DNA of 64,000 nucleotides from Magicicada septendecula (GCA_034769895.1 CM068373.1:20255967-20319966), one strand, 5' to 3'. Positions 22,520 through 34,574 are shown, counted from the stretch's first letter. Made by a program: numbers and translations. The notes: generated by a model from the letters alone, not told the origin.

Positions 22520-23190
22520 GTGGTAGACGGAATTGCAGAGCTACAAAAAACATATGATGACACTTTTTTCGAAATAGAGCGTGTTCCTGCATTATCTGTA
22601 TTATGTGTGTTAGTCGCTTGTATTTTGAAATATCAAATTTCAGTCATTTCGAAAGAGATCGACATAAACAGGAAAACTACACAAAAATTAATAAACGAGT
22701 TTAGGGAGATCCTTACTGTCTGGCTGATGGACAACAGCTCAAAAATTGATGGCCTGGGAGATACTGAAATTGATGAAAGTGCGTTCGCTTGAAGGAAGTA
22801 TAACAGGGGTCGAATAACCAAAACTCGTTGGGTACTTGAGGGAATTGGCAGGAGAATAAAGAAGTGTATCCTAAAGGTGGTGGACCCACTAAATTGTGTA
22901 ATTTTAAATAACATGGAACCAGGAACCACTATAGTTGCAGATATGTGGTGCGGGTTCAACTCACGATTACCCATACACACCAAAATGTACGGGTATATAC
23001 TTTTGTCTGTGAACCATTCGCTTAATTTTGTATGTCCTTGAAATTCTGCTGTTCACACCCAAACGATCCAGAACTAATGGTCTAAAATTAAGCGTGTTAT
23101 GCGGAGAAGAGTCAGCAGAATGTCTGTTAGTACATTTCAGACGCATTTAATTGAATACGTATGGAGAAAACTGTTTTTCTGCAGAAGAAT
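22520..23190 (+). pseudogene. Merlin (IS1595/ISXO2-like) transposase pseudogene
   Basis: The frame contains EIDESAFA, then after an in-frame TGA RKYNRGRITKTRWVLEGIGR, then PGTTIVADMWCGF, then YILLSVNHSLNFV, then HTQTIQN, then WSKIKRVMRRRVSR and LIEYVWRK. These are the ordered hallmarks of IS1595/ISXO2-type DDE transposases as found in Merlin elements: the first D in EIDES, the second in the ADMWC segment, and the final acidic residue in HLIEYVW. Stops occur at 22790 (TGA), about 23040 (TGA), and again near 23076 and 23188. There is no ATG at the start of this frame; the open stretch begins just after TCTTCAG, a possible splice acceptor. Domains upstream of the DDE core are not recognised. Confidence 0.85.
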
Positions 23191-23335
23191 TGTTTAATGA
23201 TTTTTTAGCAGCTATTCATTATTTTTACACGCAATTTTTTAATTGAATATATAGTAATTTGTAGTCAATAAATTTAGCTAAAGTAGAAATAAATTAGAAC
23301 AAATCTAAAAAATACATAAAATTAAAATATAAAAA

Positions 23336-23655
23336 TAGATTTAAAGATATAAACATAGAGGTAAAAAATGACAAGGCCTCAATGACCGCTTTTAGTAAGT
23401 GAAGCAATTGTTGTTGAAATAAGTATCAGCATTTCTCTGATACATGTATTAGCGGCCGTGAGCATTCTCTGTAAGAAAATGCCTCTCAAGCCACTGGATG
23501 TACCCACTACGTTTATAATCCGTGGAGAAACCCACACGCCTATATAACAATAGACATGTAAGTGAACAGTATAATAAAATAACCTTTTCCTGGTCTTACA
23601 AAAGGTGCAGGTATCCGACGACTTCTAGTATCCTCAGCCCAAAACATTTTAATAT
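23336..23655 (-). repeat. Right arm of the large inverted repeat
   Basis: Reverse complement of 20705-21051, with GACAAGGCCTCAATGACCGC, AAAATAACCTTTTCCTGG and GACGACTTCTAGTATCC as matching blocks. Differences include several small indels, so the arms are not recent. Confidence 0.75.
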
Positions 23656-23919
23656 TGCGTGTATCTCTCTCCCTTTCCTTGCCTGCATATCGCATCATCT
23701 AGCTATTATCTCTAACACAAATAGAACTAATATTATAACAATTTTTATATAAAAATTTATGCTATCTCACAACCCTCTGTCTCTCTCCTTCCTTCTATCT
23801 TTCTCTCTTTTCTCTCCTTTTTATATTTCTTAATAATAAAAATAGAACTCTTATTAACAAAAAAATACGTACAGTAGCTTTCTGTGTTTGTCTGTGTATC
23901 TGACTCTTTACTCCCATTT

Positions 23920-23921
<2 letters not shown>

Positions 23922-24007
<86 letters not shown>
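23922..24007. repeat. (CT)n microsatellite 1
   Basis: About 43 uninterrupted CT units. An open frame runs through this and the next tract as a Ser/Leu polymer and is not a gene. Confidence 0.97.
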
Positions 24008-24009
<2 letters not shown>

Positions 24010-24061
24010 CCCCTACTCATCCTCTCTTTCATACTCTCTTAATTACGCATTTTTATCATTT

Positions 24062-25086
<1,025 letters not shown>

Positions 25087-25157
25087 TGTATATATATATA
25101 ATATATATATTATGACAGGATATATATATATATATTATGAATTTTATATATATATAT
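25087..25157. repeat. Interrupted (TA)n tract
   Basis: Three TA runs separated by ATTATGACAGGA and ATTATGAATTT. Confidence 0.9.
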
Positions 25158-26341
25158 TGTGACAGGACGAATAGTCACAATATGTCAACCGTCACATATG
25201 CGTATAGCAAAATAGAAAATATAGTGCATAAAGCAATGCTCTGCTTTAGTATAATAAGAAACAATGTACAAGATTAAGTAAATAGAGTTAAGAAAATATA
25301 ATAATAAGAATTGTGTAATGGTGTATCAATATTTCAAATGTAAAAACAGTTTAAAAAGAACCTATCAGAGCGTGAACAACAACCCATGACAGTGATAAAC
25401 CAATAAGGGTAGAGTGTCATTAAACTAGCGGGAAAATACAGAGCGACGTCGCTAACGCGCTCAAAGCAATTCAGTCTGCATTAAACCACCGGTTCGAGTA
25501 GTTCGCTTTAAAACACTAGTTCGGAAAGTCTATGTTAAACAAACCAGTTCAAATAGTTCGCAGTAAAACACTAATACGGAACATCGGTTGTGAATTACTA
25601 GCCCAAGCAGTGCGTACTGAGAAAAATCACGCGACAAGTTAAACGTAAAAACACTCGAACTTAACGTGGAAGCGACTCCATTCATAGAAATCAACCATAG
25701 TGTAAAAAAATAGCATCTGAACGTAAAAATTCCACATCAGGGAGGCAGTACAATTCCACATCAGGGAGGCAGTACAATTCCACATCAGGGAAGCTGAGAA
25801 CACTCCACATCAGGGAAGCTGTACACATATCCACACCACGGAGACTGGATGAACAAGAAGAGGAACAATTGGAACATTCAAACCCAGAAACGCCCTTGAG
25901 ATAGACGCCGGAACTACAGTAACAAGTAGAGTATTAAATATTTAAGTTTGAATTCAAAAGACAGTAGCCAAGAAAGAGAACAATTTCAGAGACTATGAAA
26001 AATAAATTTATGTAATTAGTAAAGTAAGATAACAGAGCAAATTGAAGTAGAGTCATTTAAAGAGTTAAAAGAAAAGTAAAATAAAAGACAAACATTAAAC
26101 ACAATTTTTATAATAACTAAAGAGTTAGAAGTAATTATTTCAAAAATAACACCCATCCATCACATTCTCACACACAGGTCTACAGAATATAAGTATAGCA
26201 GAGAAGTAAAAGTAAATTCAGTTAAGGTAAGTCTAATTAAAATTGCATTGGTCTTTGTGTGTGTAAACTGAACAGTATTAATATTCGCTGTTGCCCAAAT
26301 TTGGCGATACCAGTAAAATACACCAACAAAGTCCAGTCCAG
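25158..26341 (+). repeat. LTR-like stretch between TA tracts (uncertain)
   Basis: It begins TGTGACAGGACGAATAG directly after a TA tract and is followed at 26342 by another. It contains no open frame of note, a 24-bp tandem repeat (25730-25848), and near its end TTGCCCAAATTTGGCGAT, which could be an LTR end with a primer-site-like TTTGGCGAT. No second copy is in the window, so the LTR reading is weak. Confidence 0.3.
25730..25848 (+). repeat. 24-bp tandem repeat, five copies
   Basis: The unit TTCCACATCAGGGAGGCAGT plus four more bases occurs five times, the first two identical and the last three increasingly changed. No evenly sized unique spacers are present, so it is not a CRISPR. Confidence 0.9.
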
Positions 26342-26365
26342 TATATATATATATATATATATATA
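26342..26365. repeat. (TA)n microsatellite
   Basis: Twelve TA units. Confidence 0.95.
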
Positions 26366-27593
26366 GAACATTGCAATAAAGGAAACTTTAGCTCGGACTA
26401 CATGCTCATATATCATTTTATGACGTTATAGACATGTTAAAATTAGATTTTTGTTTGATTCTGTTATTTAGAGATAAGTTTTAAATTAAGAATTCGGTAA
26501 AAGACTATTATGTATCAAAATGCCTATAAATTTATTTGTGATCATGTCATGTGCGAGTGCGCATGTCATTCGTATTTTATGAATAACTCTGATATAAATG
26601 AACGTATTGAATTGAGATGTTGACAGCGCAAGCATCTTAAATAGCACTATATTTTCTGGGTGTCAGAGACTTGTTCCATACTATTTTAATAGGGATATTT
26701 TAGTAAAAATCAACTTGCTATAGATTCCTTATCTTTTTGAAGTAATGAAGTTTGTAGATAAAATCTATACCTGCTTCTGCAGAAATCTGCCAATCTGTTC
26801 AAGAAGTTTGTCTATCAGTTCTACCCATCAATCACATGATAGGTGTTTTGACCAATCAGCGGCCCCAATTTTCATTAAGATTGGGTCTCCGGCAATGTAA
26901 GTCTAGTTAGTTCCATCCAGCAGCTCAAATATTATGGACGTGCTCTCTGTGCGAGTTTCGAACAGAAACGTTATTATGTAAGAGTTATCAAGGACAATTT
27001 AGCGACGAGTTACCCGTTAGCTAATACCTTGTGTATTGGTACGACCTCAATATTTCTCATATAATAAAATATTTATATTAAACAGTGATAGTCTCGCATG
27101 AGTCAAGATTTCCGCATAGGGAAGGTTTATCCATCCGGGGTACTCCTGAGTTTAACGCGAGGACACCTCAAGACGCGGGAAGGTGCAGGCTTAAAGGACC
27201 ATAGTAAATAAATAATAAATTACAGCCCAGGTCAGTACCTTGAGATAAAGAGTAAACTGTTACCGGTGTGTCAGCATGCGTGCGTACAAGAGGAGTGTCA
27301 GCGAAGCGTCAGTGTACGGAGTGTAGCAGACGACGAGGGAGCAGAATTCAACGGAGCAGTGAGATGAATCAACACATTTGGATACAACGTTCAAGTAACA
27401 ATTTACATTTTAAACAGATCAGTTCTGATAATTCAAAGACAAGTATTAAATTAAAATAAATTATTTGTGAATTACAGACCATCTTTAAAATTTGTTTCAA
27501 AATATACAACCTTGCTCCAGATAACTGACTACATCGTTCAATTATTACTACGCCTAACATATGTTTTGTCGCAATATAAACAAGTAACATTAC
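26366..27593 (-). other. Presumed Kdm3 intron sequence, no element assigned
   Basis: It lies directly downstream of a Kdm3 exon on the minus strand. The stretch 26840-27300 is GC-richer and has the look of an LTR or leader, but no partner copy or coding is seen. I could not find the next Kdm3 exon here. Confidence 0.4.
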
Positions 27594-27898
27594 CTGAGAT
27601 GCATCTCTGTGTGGATCACCGAAGCCTGCAATAGTCAACTGCCCATTTTTTGTATACCTTAAACGACGAAATGCATAAAACCTACAGAATACATTAGACA
27701 TGTTGTGTGACCTCTGATTAGGTGTCCCTCCACATTCTCTACACTTCGCTAATTTAGGAGCTACTTCGAAACATGGTCCATCCTGAAGAAAACTTTCTCC
27801 AGACTTTTTTAGCTGCCCCACTGGAGGTTTGGCAAAGGGGTCGTGCTGAGGTGGTGTTGGGTGTTCATCTTGGGGCTTTTTTTGACACGGCTCCTCAC
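27594..27898 (-). CDS. Kdm3: Kdm3 (JMJD1-type H3K9 demethylase) internal exon
   Basis: A 305-base exon. On the minus strand it follows GAATTTTTAG at the acceptor and ends GCATCTCAG before GTAATG. The translation includes AKPPVGQLKKSGESFLQDGP, then CFEVAPKLAKCREC, then NVFCRFYAFRRLRYTKNGQL and AGFGDPHRDAS, which I recognise as the conserved segment preceding the zinc finger of KDM3/JMJD1 proteins. These nuclear enzymes remove methyl groups from histone H3 lysine 9 with Fe(II) and 2-oxoglutarate through a C-terminal JmjC domain. That domain and the zinc finger are not in this exon or found in the window. The entry phase (one base from the previous exon) matches the donor of the exon at 29199-29721, and the exit phase is 0. 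The frame is fully open and no damage is visible. Confidence 0.85.
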
Positions 27899-29198
27899 CT
27901 AAAAATTCATAGACAAGTCTAAACAAAACAGTAATAACTTTTTATAGAAATAAAGTGAACAGCTACATACTCAGATATGACCATTTCTGTATCATTAGAA
28001 ATACCTATTATTTATTTAGTATTATATTTCTATACCAATAATATAAACTAAATTTACATCTTACTGTTTATGAAGATCTAAATTCCCAGTCAGATGCCAA
28101 GATGAACAACATGCAAGTGGTCTGCTTGATTTTATGTACCTTCGACTTTTATGATAATTCCTACCATCTTACACCACACTCTACAGGAAAACTTGCTAAA
28201 CAGTATGTAAGTTATATATACCTATGTCCCAATAGACACAGAATAATAAGTGTGTACACTGGCAGCACACTAGTGAAACTGCTACTCTATTTGTGTACTT
28301 GATATAGCTAATGTGAAATCTCAATACAATATCCTGTCAACTAGAAAAAATTTATAGGAAGATATGAGTACATAGAAAAATTAACTATACCACAATAATT
28401 TTTTCTCGTTCCAACTGGTGTACGAGTATAAGTAAACGTGTTATAATCTAACTACATTAATTGTATCACATTTCATTCTAATAAAAACAAGATTTTCAAG
28501 TCGAAATACAAAACACATAAATAAGAAACGAGAATAATTCTATTACCCTCCTGAACTCTCAGTCACAAAGGTAATTAAGTGCACTAACAGAGACTACAAA
28601 AACAACTGCAAAGAGATTTATATAATCATGAGTATCATTAAGTTAATAAGAATTTACATTTCCAATAGGAATTGGAACTGACACTGTTAGAGGATTCTCT
28701 CATGCTGCTGATGTGTTTACCATTGTACCAATAATCATACAGAGATTTCATCTTATTCAGAAATTTACTGAAAATTAACTACATATGAACAGATATATGA
28801 CAAAGAAGTAAAAAGTATATGTGTGTCTGAAAATATTGTGAGATCACAGCAAAATGTAATAATCATTCACACATGGAACATAATAAAAATTTCTTTCTCA
28901 TAAAAACAACTTGTACTAACTTCTGAAGATACCAGGAAATAGATAATTTTAGTTATATAAAATTATAACTTTGATTTCTGTACAACTGATGTACAGACTG
29001 TATTACTGACTTCTGTAGATCTATGAAACATTCTAATTAACCAATCTTAACATTAAAGGGTAAAGATCATTTTGAAACATATGAGTAATACATCTACATT
29101 TACTCTGAGAGTACATAGAGAATGTGTGTCTCACATTAATCTCTATTAATGTTCAAATATTTGACTATATTTCAATGCACACAAAATTCGAGTCTTAC
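27899..29198 (-). other. Kdm3 intron (1.3 kb)
   Basis: On the minus strand it starts GTAAGACTCG at 29198 and ends TTTTTAG at 27899, a canonical GT-AG intron. It is AT-rich and I see no transposon or RNA gene in it, in contrast to the sequence on either side of the two exons. Confidence 0.8.
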
Positions 29199-29721
29199 CT
29201 CCTTCATTTTCTGGCAGTGCTGGCTGGGTGGTTTTAGGTCTTCGACCTCTTTTTTTGGCCTTATCTTTGCTTGATTTATCATTCTGTCCCCCTGACACTT
29301 TTTTACCACTGTTACTTTCTTTATCACTATCAGTACTGCTTGCAGATAATTTATTACATTTACTTTCATCTGTAACAGTTTTTCTTTCACCTTTCTTTCT
29401 TTTCACTTTAAGTGGTACTCTTTTAGGAGGTGATGTTTTTCTTTCAGGATCAGAACTAGATGAATCATATGCATTATGCAGTTTTGCACTACTACGCCCA
29501 TTTAACAATGGAGGATCCTTATTAGATTTTCTATTCCCCTTAGGTTTACTTTTATTTATACTGTTGACAGCCATTGACCCTATATTATGTAAAGATGTAA
29601 CAGCACTAGCACACTCACTTTCCTTCGTCACTGTATTAGTTGGCAATGTTAGTGGCAGTGTCACACAGCTACCTGAAGCCACTACATCTTTATCATCCGT
29701 ACCATCTTCACTAGAATGTCT
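29199..29721 (-). CDS. Kdm3: Kdm3 internal exon, Ser/Lys-rich region
   Basis: A 523-base exon. On the minus strand the acceptor is TTTGGTTACAG before AGACATTC, and the donor is GAAGGAG followed by GTAAGA. The translation is low complexity: an acidic start (EDGTDDKD), a Ser/Asn middle, and a basic stretch (KRVPLKVKRKKGERK, then SSKDKAKKRGRRPKTTQPAL). KRGRRPK resembles an AT-hook or nuclear localisation signal. It ends with one base of a split Gly codon that joins in phase to the next exon, at 27898. Assignment to Kdm3 rests on this phase match and spacing, since the region itself is not conserved enough to recognise. The next upstream exon is not found. The long open frame on the opposite strand is a shadow. 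Confidence 0.7.
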
Positions 29722-30222
29722 CTGTAACCAAAGACAATTAAAGCTAAAAACAATTATCATACTAATCAATTACATTCGTGATTAAGATCGGATCAAAATA
29801 TTTTTACTAGGCAAAACATGTCACAGTTTATAAACAAAATTCATTCAACTAAGAAATAGCTGTTTAACAATTCAACAACGAAATTTTATTCTCGTCGTAA
29901 CGATAAGATAGGCGAGTAATTATCAGAAATCTGACTTACTTGGTTAAGTAACAAATACAGTTTTCCCCGGTTAAATGTATTCTATTCTCATTTAAAAATT
30001 ACATGAAGCAAATTCTTAAATATTAAATAATACATCTGCAAAGGTGCTTATTAATGTAGGTTATTGCCGAAGACTTTCCTGACTCATGCCGAACCTACGT
30101 GGTTCGCCTAAAAGATAAGTACCATTTCTGAAGCGTATGCAATTAACTCAACTTTAAACACTAACCTTTTGCCTTCAATTATCTGAACTTCCTCTTTTTA
30201 GATTTTTTGGACATATATCCTT
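29722..30222 (-). other. Presumed Kdm3 intron, unique part
   Basis: It follows the acceptor of the 29199-29721 exon upstream on the minus strand. No further exon is convincing. A TATCTTTTAG/GCG acceptor-like string near 30110 is not followed by recognisable coding. Confidence 0.4.
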
Positions 30223-30881
30223 CCACGGCAAGAAATATAATTTTTCTTTCAAGTAAAAGACGCAATGCCGATTTATACAAATGTAGATTTGGTTTTACAA
30301 AATAACTGTAAACATGGTAAAATTAAGAATTATTTTCAACTTATTTAAGCCATTACCATATTCTGTTAGTAGCAGGTCCACTAAAAATGTAATGTTAACT
30401 TTTTAGCCTGAGCTTTATTTTTTATTTATTTTTTTTTTTTACATTTTGCGTTAATTTACAAACGTATAGGTGATTTCTACGACTAACAGATCACTACTGA
30501 ACTGTTTATTTTTATTATAAGTGTAAGTACAGTACTACCATTACCATTATTTTTAAAATATCCCGGTTAAGATATCGGAAAGTTTTTGTTTCCATATGTT
30601 GTAATATGCTATAATAACTAAAAAATATATCTTTGCAAAACTAGGTATAAAACAAGTGTACCAATACAGTATTATACAATTGTGCTAAAATACATTACAA
30701 TAATGTATAAAAATTATAACACTTTTACAGAAACCCATTTGAAAAGTCAGTCTTTTGTATCAAAAAAATATAGGCCTATATTAGTTTCACTTGATTATTG
30801 TTTTTTCAAGAATCTCGTTCATCATACTTTTTAAACAATAAATTTGTATTAGTGATTACAATCACAAACAGAAATTCCGAT

Positions 30882-30980
30882 GATGCACACCTCTATATAA
30901 AATTCCCGATTAGCACTTTCGAGCCTCTTGGCTCATCATCATATCGGAAATAGCAGTTAATTTATATAGTGGTGTGCAAC
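30882..30980. repeat. Palindromic block before the Gag-like ORF of G2
   Basis: Counterpart of 6637-6735, with the same GATGCACACC arm, central GAGCC-TCTT-GGCTC hairpin and GTGGTGTGCAAC arm. Flanking AGAAATT/AATTTCT arms are also kept. Confidence 0.7.
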
Positions 30981-31038
30981 AGCGTAATTTCTGTTCTCTG
31001 AAGAACACACGTTTTGTAGAAATCAAATTTTAATCTTC

Positions 31039-31980
31039 ATGAAAAGAATCACGCTGCATCTAAATATGAGGGCAATTATGGATGCATTAATGGCTAGTTC
31101 TAACCAGTTAAAGGCTATTTCTGAGCAACAAAATGCTAAATTTGACCAACTCAGGACTGAGATTACTGATAATTCTAACCAGCAAAATGCTAAATTAGAC
31201 CAATTCAGAATTGAAATTACAGATAAAGTGGATCAACAGAACACTAAGTTAAAAGAGACCATTAAACAACAATTAAAGGGAGTGAATGATAAATTAGACC
31301 AGCAGAAGGCTGAAGTCGAATTAATATTGCAAAATTATGAGGAAAGGAACTACAGGAAATTAGCAGAAAGAAACAACAGGACCTGTTTAAAACATAACAG
31401 GTCACACAAAAAACAAGATATTGCTGCAGATGAAAATGATTATGAGAAGAATGAACTAAATTATGACATTCAGAAAAATAGTATTAGATGTAAACCAAAT
31501 GCAAACAAAACAAAAAATGTAGCTGAAAATGTTATTATTCCAATGAAAGGCCAAAAACACACATTCAATGAGTTAATTCAGAGTATTAGTAAACCAAAAG
31601 ATAAATACAGAATAAACAGTAACTATGAAAAAGAAATTTGTAAGGATAATTGTAAACATACAGATATTGTACAAAGTAAAAATGTAAATTATATAGAAGG
31701 TATAAATAAAAGACTGAAACATATGAATATAGATACTAATAATGAGTTATGCAAGAATACAAATTTGCCTCAGATAAAACTAAAAAATGTTGGAAAAGTC
31801 ATCAAAGAGAATTTAAAAGTTGGCAACAAGTTACATAAAAAGGAACATTTATATAATAATTGTGTTTTAGATGAGACAGAAGCAGAGAAAGGTGAAAATA
31901 AATCACACTTAAGTATTCATATCTTCATAGATGAAAACAAGACATTTAAGCAGGCAATAGCAGAATGCAGGTATTATTGA
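31039..31980 (+). CDS. Gag-like coiled-coil protein of unit G2
   Basis: 313 residues, identical to the G1 protein apart from the missing first two residues and one I-to-N change in the coiled coil. It has the same repeated QQNAKFDQLRTEI coiled-coil start and Lys/Asn-rich body, without a zinc knuckle. The frame ends in TGA (31978-31980). That both copies stay open over more than 300 codons argues for recent spread, possibly with selection on the protein. Confidence 0.55.
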   Translation: MKRITLHLNMRAIMDALMASSNQLKAISEQQNAKFDQLRTEITDNSNQQNAKLDQFRIEITDKVDQQNTKLKETIKQQLKGVNDKLDQQKAEVELILQNYEERNYRKLAERNNRTCLKHNRSHKKQDIAADENDYEKNELNYDIQKNSIRCKPNANKTKNVAENVIIPMKGQKHTFNELIQSISKPKDKYRINSNYEKEICKDNCKHTDIVQSKNVNYIEGINKRLKHMNIDTNNELCKNTNLPQIKLKNVGKVIKENLKVGNKLHKKEHLYNNCVLDETEAEKGENKSHLSIHIFIDENKTFKQAIAECRYY

Positions 31981-32052
31981 AAAAGTAAAATAAATGAAAA
32001 TAAAAATATACACACAGTATCTACTTTCTCTCAGAAGGCTACTAATATTTAA

Positions 32053-32643
32053 ATGGATTCACTGAATACAGGCAATAAACAAATGCGAAGCTTATATGGA
32101 AGCTGTTTACAACAGGAAGAGATTAACACCTATAAAAATAAACATGCAATTGTTTTACATTCATGTTTCCCAACCCAGTATTTTAATAACCAAAAAGCTC
32201 CAAAGTCTATGAGCTTTTGTAACAATGATACCAGTAAAAGTACAAACAGTTTTAGCAAAACTATCAAAACGCTCCATGAGGTACAATCAGAACATAGAGT
32301 GCACTGTATTAAAACTGATTTATTATATCACGAAATTTTGTATGGTGAAACACCTGAGTACATGGGAAGTCGGTTAAAAGTGAAGGCAGAGGAAAGAGCC
32401 AGACGACAGTACAAGAAGTATAAACAAGTCAATTATCAAATAGGAGACCTAGTACTTGTTCGCGACAGACAACTTCCCAGTAGTGAGAAGTTGATGAAAA
32501 AATTATTCTTGTGTTATGTAGGCCCTTACATAATTGACACTGTAAAAACTAACAATACAGTGGTGATCAAATACCAGGATGGAAAGGTTAAAGGGACCTA
32601 CAATATTAATCAGCTTTGCCCTTATAAATCAAATAATAAATAA
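32053..32643 (+). CDS. Integrase C-terminal tail of unit G2
   Basis: 196 residues with three differences from the G1 version (K-to-N, G-to-R and N-to-D, the last restoring VRDRQLPSS). It keeps GDLVLVR, YVGPYII and GTYNINQLCPY, the GPY/F-type tail of Ty3/gypsy integrases. It lies in the same frame as the upstream ORF, but here a TAA directly before the ATG (32050-32052) adds a second stop to the TGA, so readthrough fusion would fail in this copy. No catalytic core. Confidence 0.7.
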   Translation: MDSLNTGNKQMRSLYGSCLQQEEINTYKNKHAIVLHSCFPTQYFNNQKAPKSMSFCNNDTSKSTNSFSKTIKTLHEVQSEHRVHCIKTDLLYHEILYGETPEYMGSRLKVKAEERARRQYKKYKQVNYQIGDLVLVRDRQLPSSEKLMKKLFLCYVGPYIIDTVKTNNTVVIKYQDGKVKGTYNINQLCPYKSNNK

Positions 32644-33856
32644 AAAGAGAGTTAATTTTAAAATAAAATGATAAATGAACCTTATAACCAGGATTGGGAA
32701 GGTGAGAATTAAAAGAAAAAAAATTTTGTATTCATGTGCTTAAGTTTTTTAGCCATGAATTTAGGCACACTTGTTAAACCATATTTGTTATGTTTATGTA
32801 AAACCAGTTGGTTTAAATAATTTTACTTTAATTAATGAGTTTATAAGCTATTATTAGTGGTAATGCTAAACCATATTTGTTATGTTCATGTAAAACCAGT
32901 TGGTTTAAATAACTTTATTATACATAATTAGTGAGTTAATAAGGTATTATCAGTGTTAATGTTAGACCATGGTGTTATGATAAAAAGTTAGTTATTTCAA
33001 AATCTCTTATCAAGTTATGTCAGAGATTATGAAATAAGGGAAGGAACTATGTACTGCTGTAAAAATGGACAACAGTACATAAAAATAAAATAGTTATTTA
33101 AGAAAACTCATAGGGATAAATTTAGTAATATTTTTGGATAAACAATAAAATTGTAAACAAAAAACTAATTAATTATTAATGATAAACATAGAGGTAATCT
33201 AAGGTATTGGAATTGTATGATACAGCACAGAGTGAAGAAAATATATCACTCTGTTGTACTATTAATGACAATTTTAAGATATTATAATAAAATTAGATAA
33301 ACATTAAAATAAAACCCAATGTTAATAATATTATAATATAATAGACAAATTAAGATGAGTAATGTAAAAAGTCAGAGAAATGTAATAATAATAATTAGTA
33401 ACATTATATAGTTGTTTAAGAGGAGTATTATGAAAGTATGTGACAATTTTAATTATGTATCACCAAGGCCAATGTGAATTTTTATAATTTGATTTTTTTT
33501 AATGTAAAAAAAATTTGATTTAGTCTAATTTTAGTATTAATAGAATACACATCTCAGTGAGAGTTTATGTAACATATTGAAAATTTTTTAAGAAGAATTA
33601 AATTTGTATAAATAATAAAACAAGAAAGTCTAATTTCACATTTAATCTTATACACATCAGAGAGAGAGATCCTGTAATATTTAAAATAAGTCTGGAAATA
33701 AGTATTATACTACACACACATCAGAGAGAGAGAGCTATGTCCCAATTATAAATTAATAAGAAGAATTGAGAACTGTAAAAGTAATTTAAAAGGAAAGGAA
33801 TTAATCTTGTAAAGAATCTTGGGACAATAGGCCAAAGAAATCTAACCTATTCTGAA

Positions 33857-33980
33857 TTTGTAACGGAGTTTGTAAAATATTATAATTAAAAGAAGTTTAA
33901 TGAGGAATGCTATTAAAGGTTTAATGTAAATTATTCACAGTACCATCATCAAAAGGTAATCTACTACTGATCGGTGTTGT
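33857..33980. other. Spacer between G2 and hAT, LTR-like start
   Basis: Two bases after the end of G2 the sequence reads TGTAACGGAGTTTG, similar to the TGTAAC starts of the gypsy LTRs at 39448 and 49840. It may be the beginning of an LTR that the hAT element interrupts, but no second copy is present. Confidence 0.3.
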
Positions 33981-34476
33981 CAGTGGCGGTTTACCAAATG
34001 GGCCCGATGGGCCCAGGCCCAGGGGCCACAGGCTTAAGGGGGCCGCAGGGCCAATTTTTTTTCTAATGAGAAAAACTAAGTCAAACACTCAGTTCACTAC
34101 CACCAATAATTAATTAACAGTGCAAGGCAGTGACTAATATCAGGTTGATAGTCCTAGAGGATACTAGATCAGGATATGTCCCTGGGTAGATAGCCCGTCA
34201 TATCAGTCAATCGACAGTCGACACTGGCGCGTCGGTTGTGACAGTGATGAGTCACACTCTACCCTTCCCCTTCTAACTTACAGCCAGTAGACCGGCGGCG
34301 GAACAGTAAACAACAATGGACGTGTCAGTTTTGAGGTTATTTTAAGTTGGAAAGGTCTGAATACGTCGTAAAAGCTCTGTAGATGATACACTTTGTGTTA
34401 ACTGTTTTTTATTATTTAGTGGAGTCATTTGAAAGCCATTTATTTTGTTTAGATATTTGTATTGTTTAGCCTGGTT

Positions 34477-34479
<3 letters not shown>

Positions 34480-34539
<60 letters not shown>
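34480..34539. repeat. (GT)n microsatellite
   Basis: About 30 GT units in the 5' leader of the hAT transposase gene. Open frames reading Val/Cys or Thr/His polymers through it are artefacts. Confidence 0.95.
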
Positions 34540-34540
<1 letters not shown>

Positions 34541-34574
34541 GTTTTGTCTGAACATCTTCCTGTCTTCATTGAAA

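Larger units (their letters stand above)
30223..33856 (+). mobile_element. 3.65-kb dispersed repeat unit G2
   Basis: Second copy of the unit at 5960-9610, starting CCACGGCAAG and ending CCTATTCTGAA. Differences seen by eye are few: scattered substitutions, a ~13-base deletion near 30605 and small indels in A/T runs. It lies upstream of the Kdm3 exons, presumably in an intron, in the opposite transcriptional orientation. The high similarity means recent duplication or transposition. Confidence 0.85.

Noticed and set aside
25730-25848. CRISPR-like direct repeats
   Set aside because: Units abut with no unique spacers of constant length, and the context is eukaryotic.
29228-29785. Open frame opposite the Kdm3 exon
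   Set aside because: Shadow of the minus-strand exon; Leu/Phe-rich with no family resemblance, while the minus strand has phase-matched splice sites.
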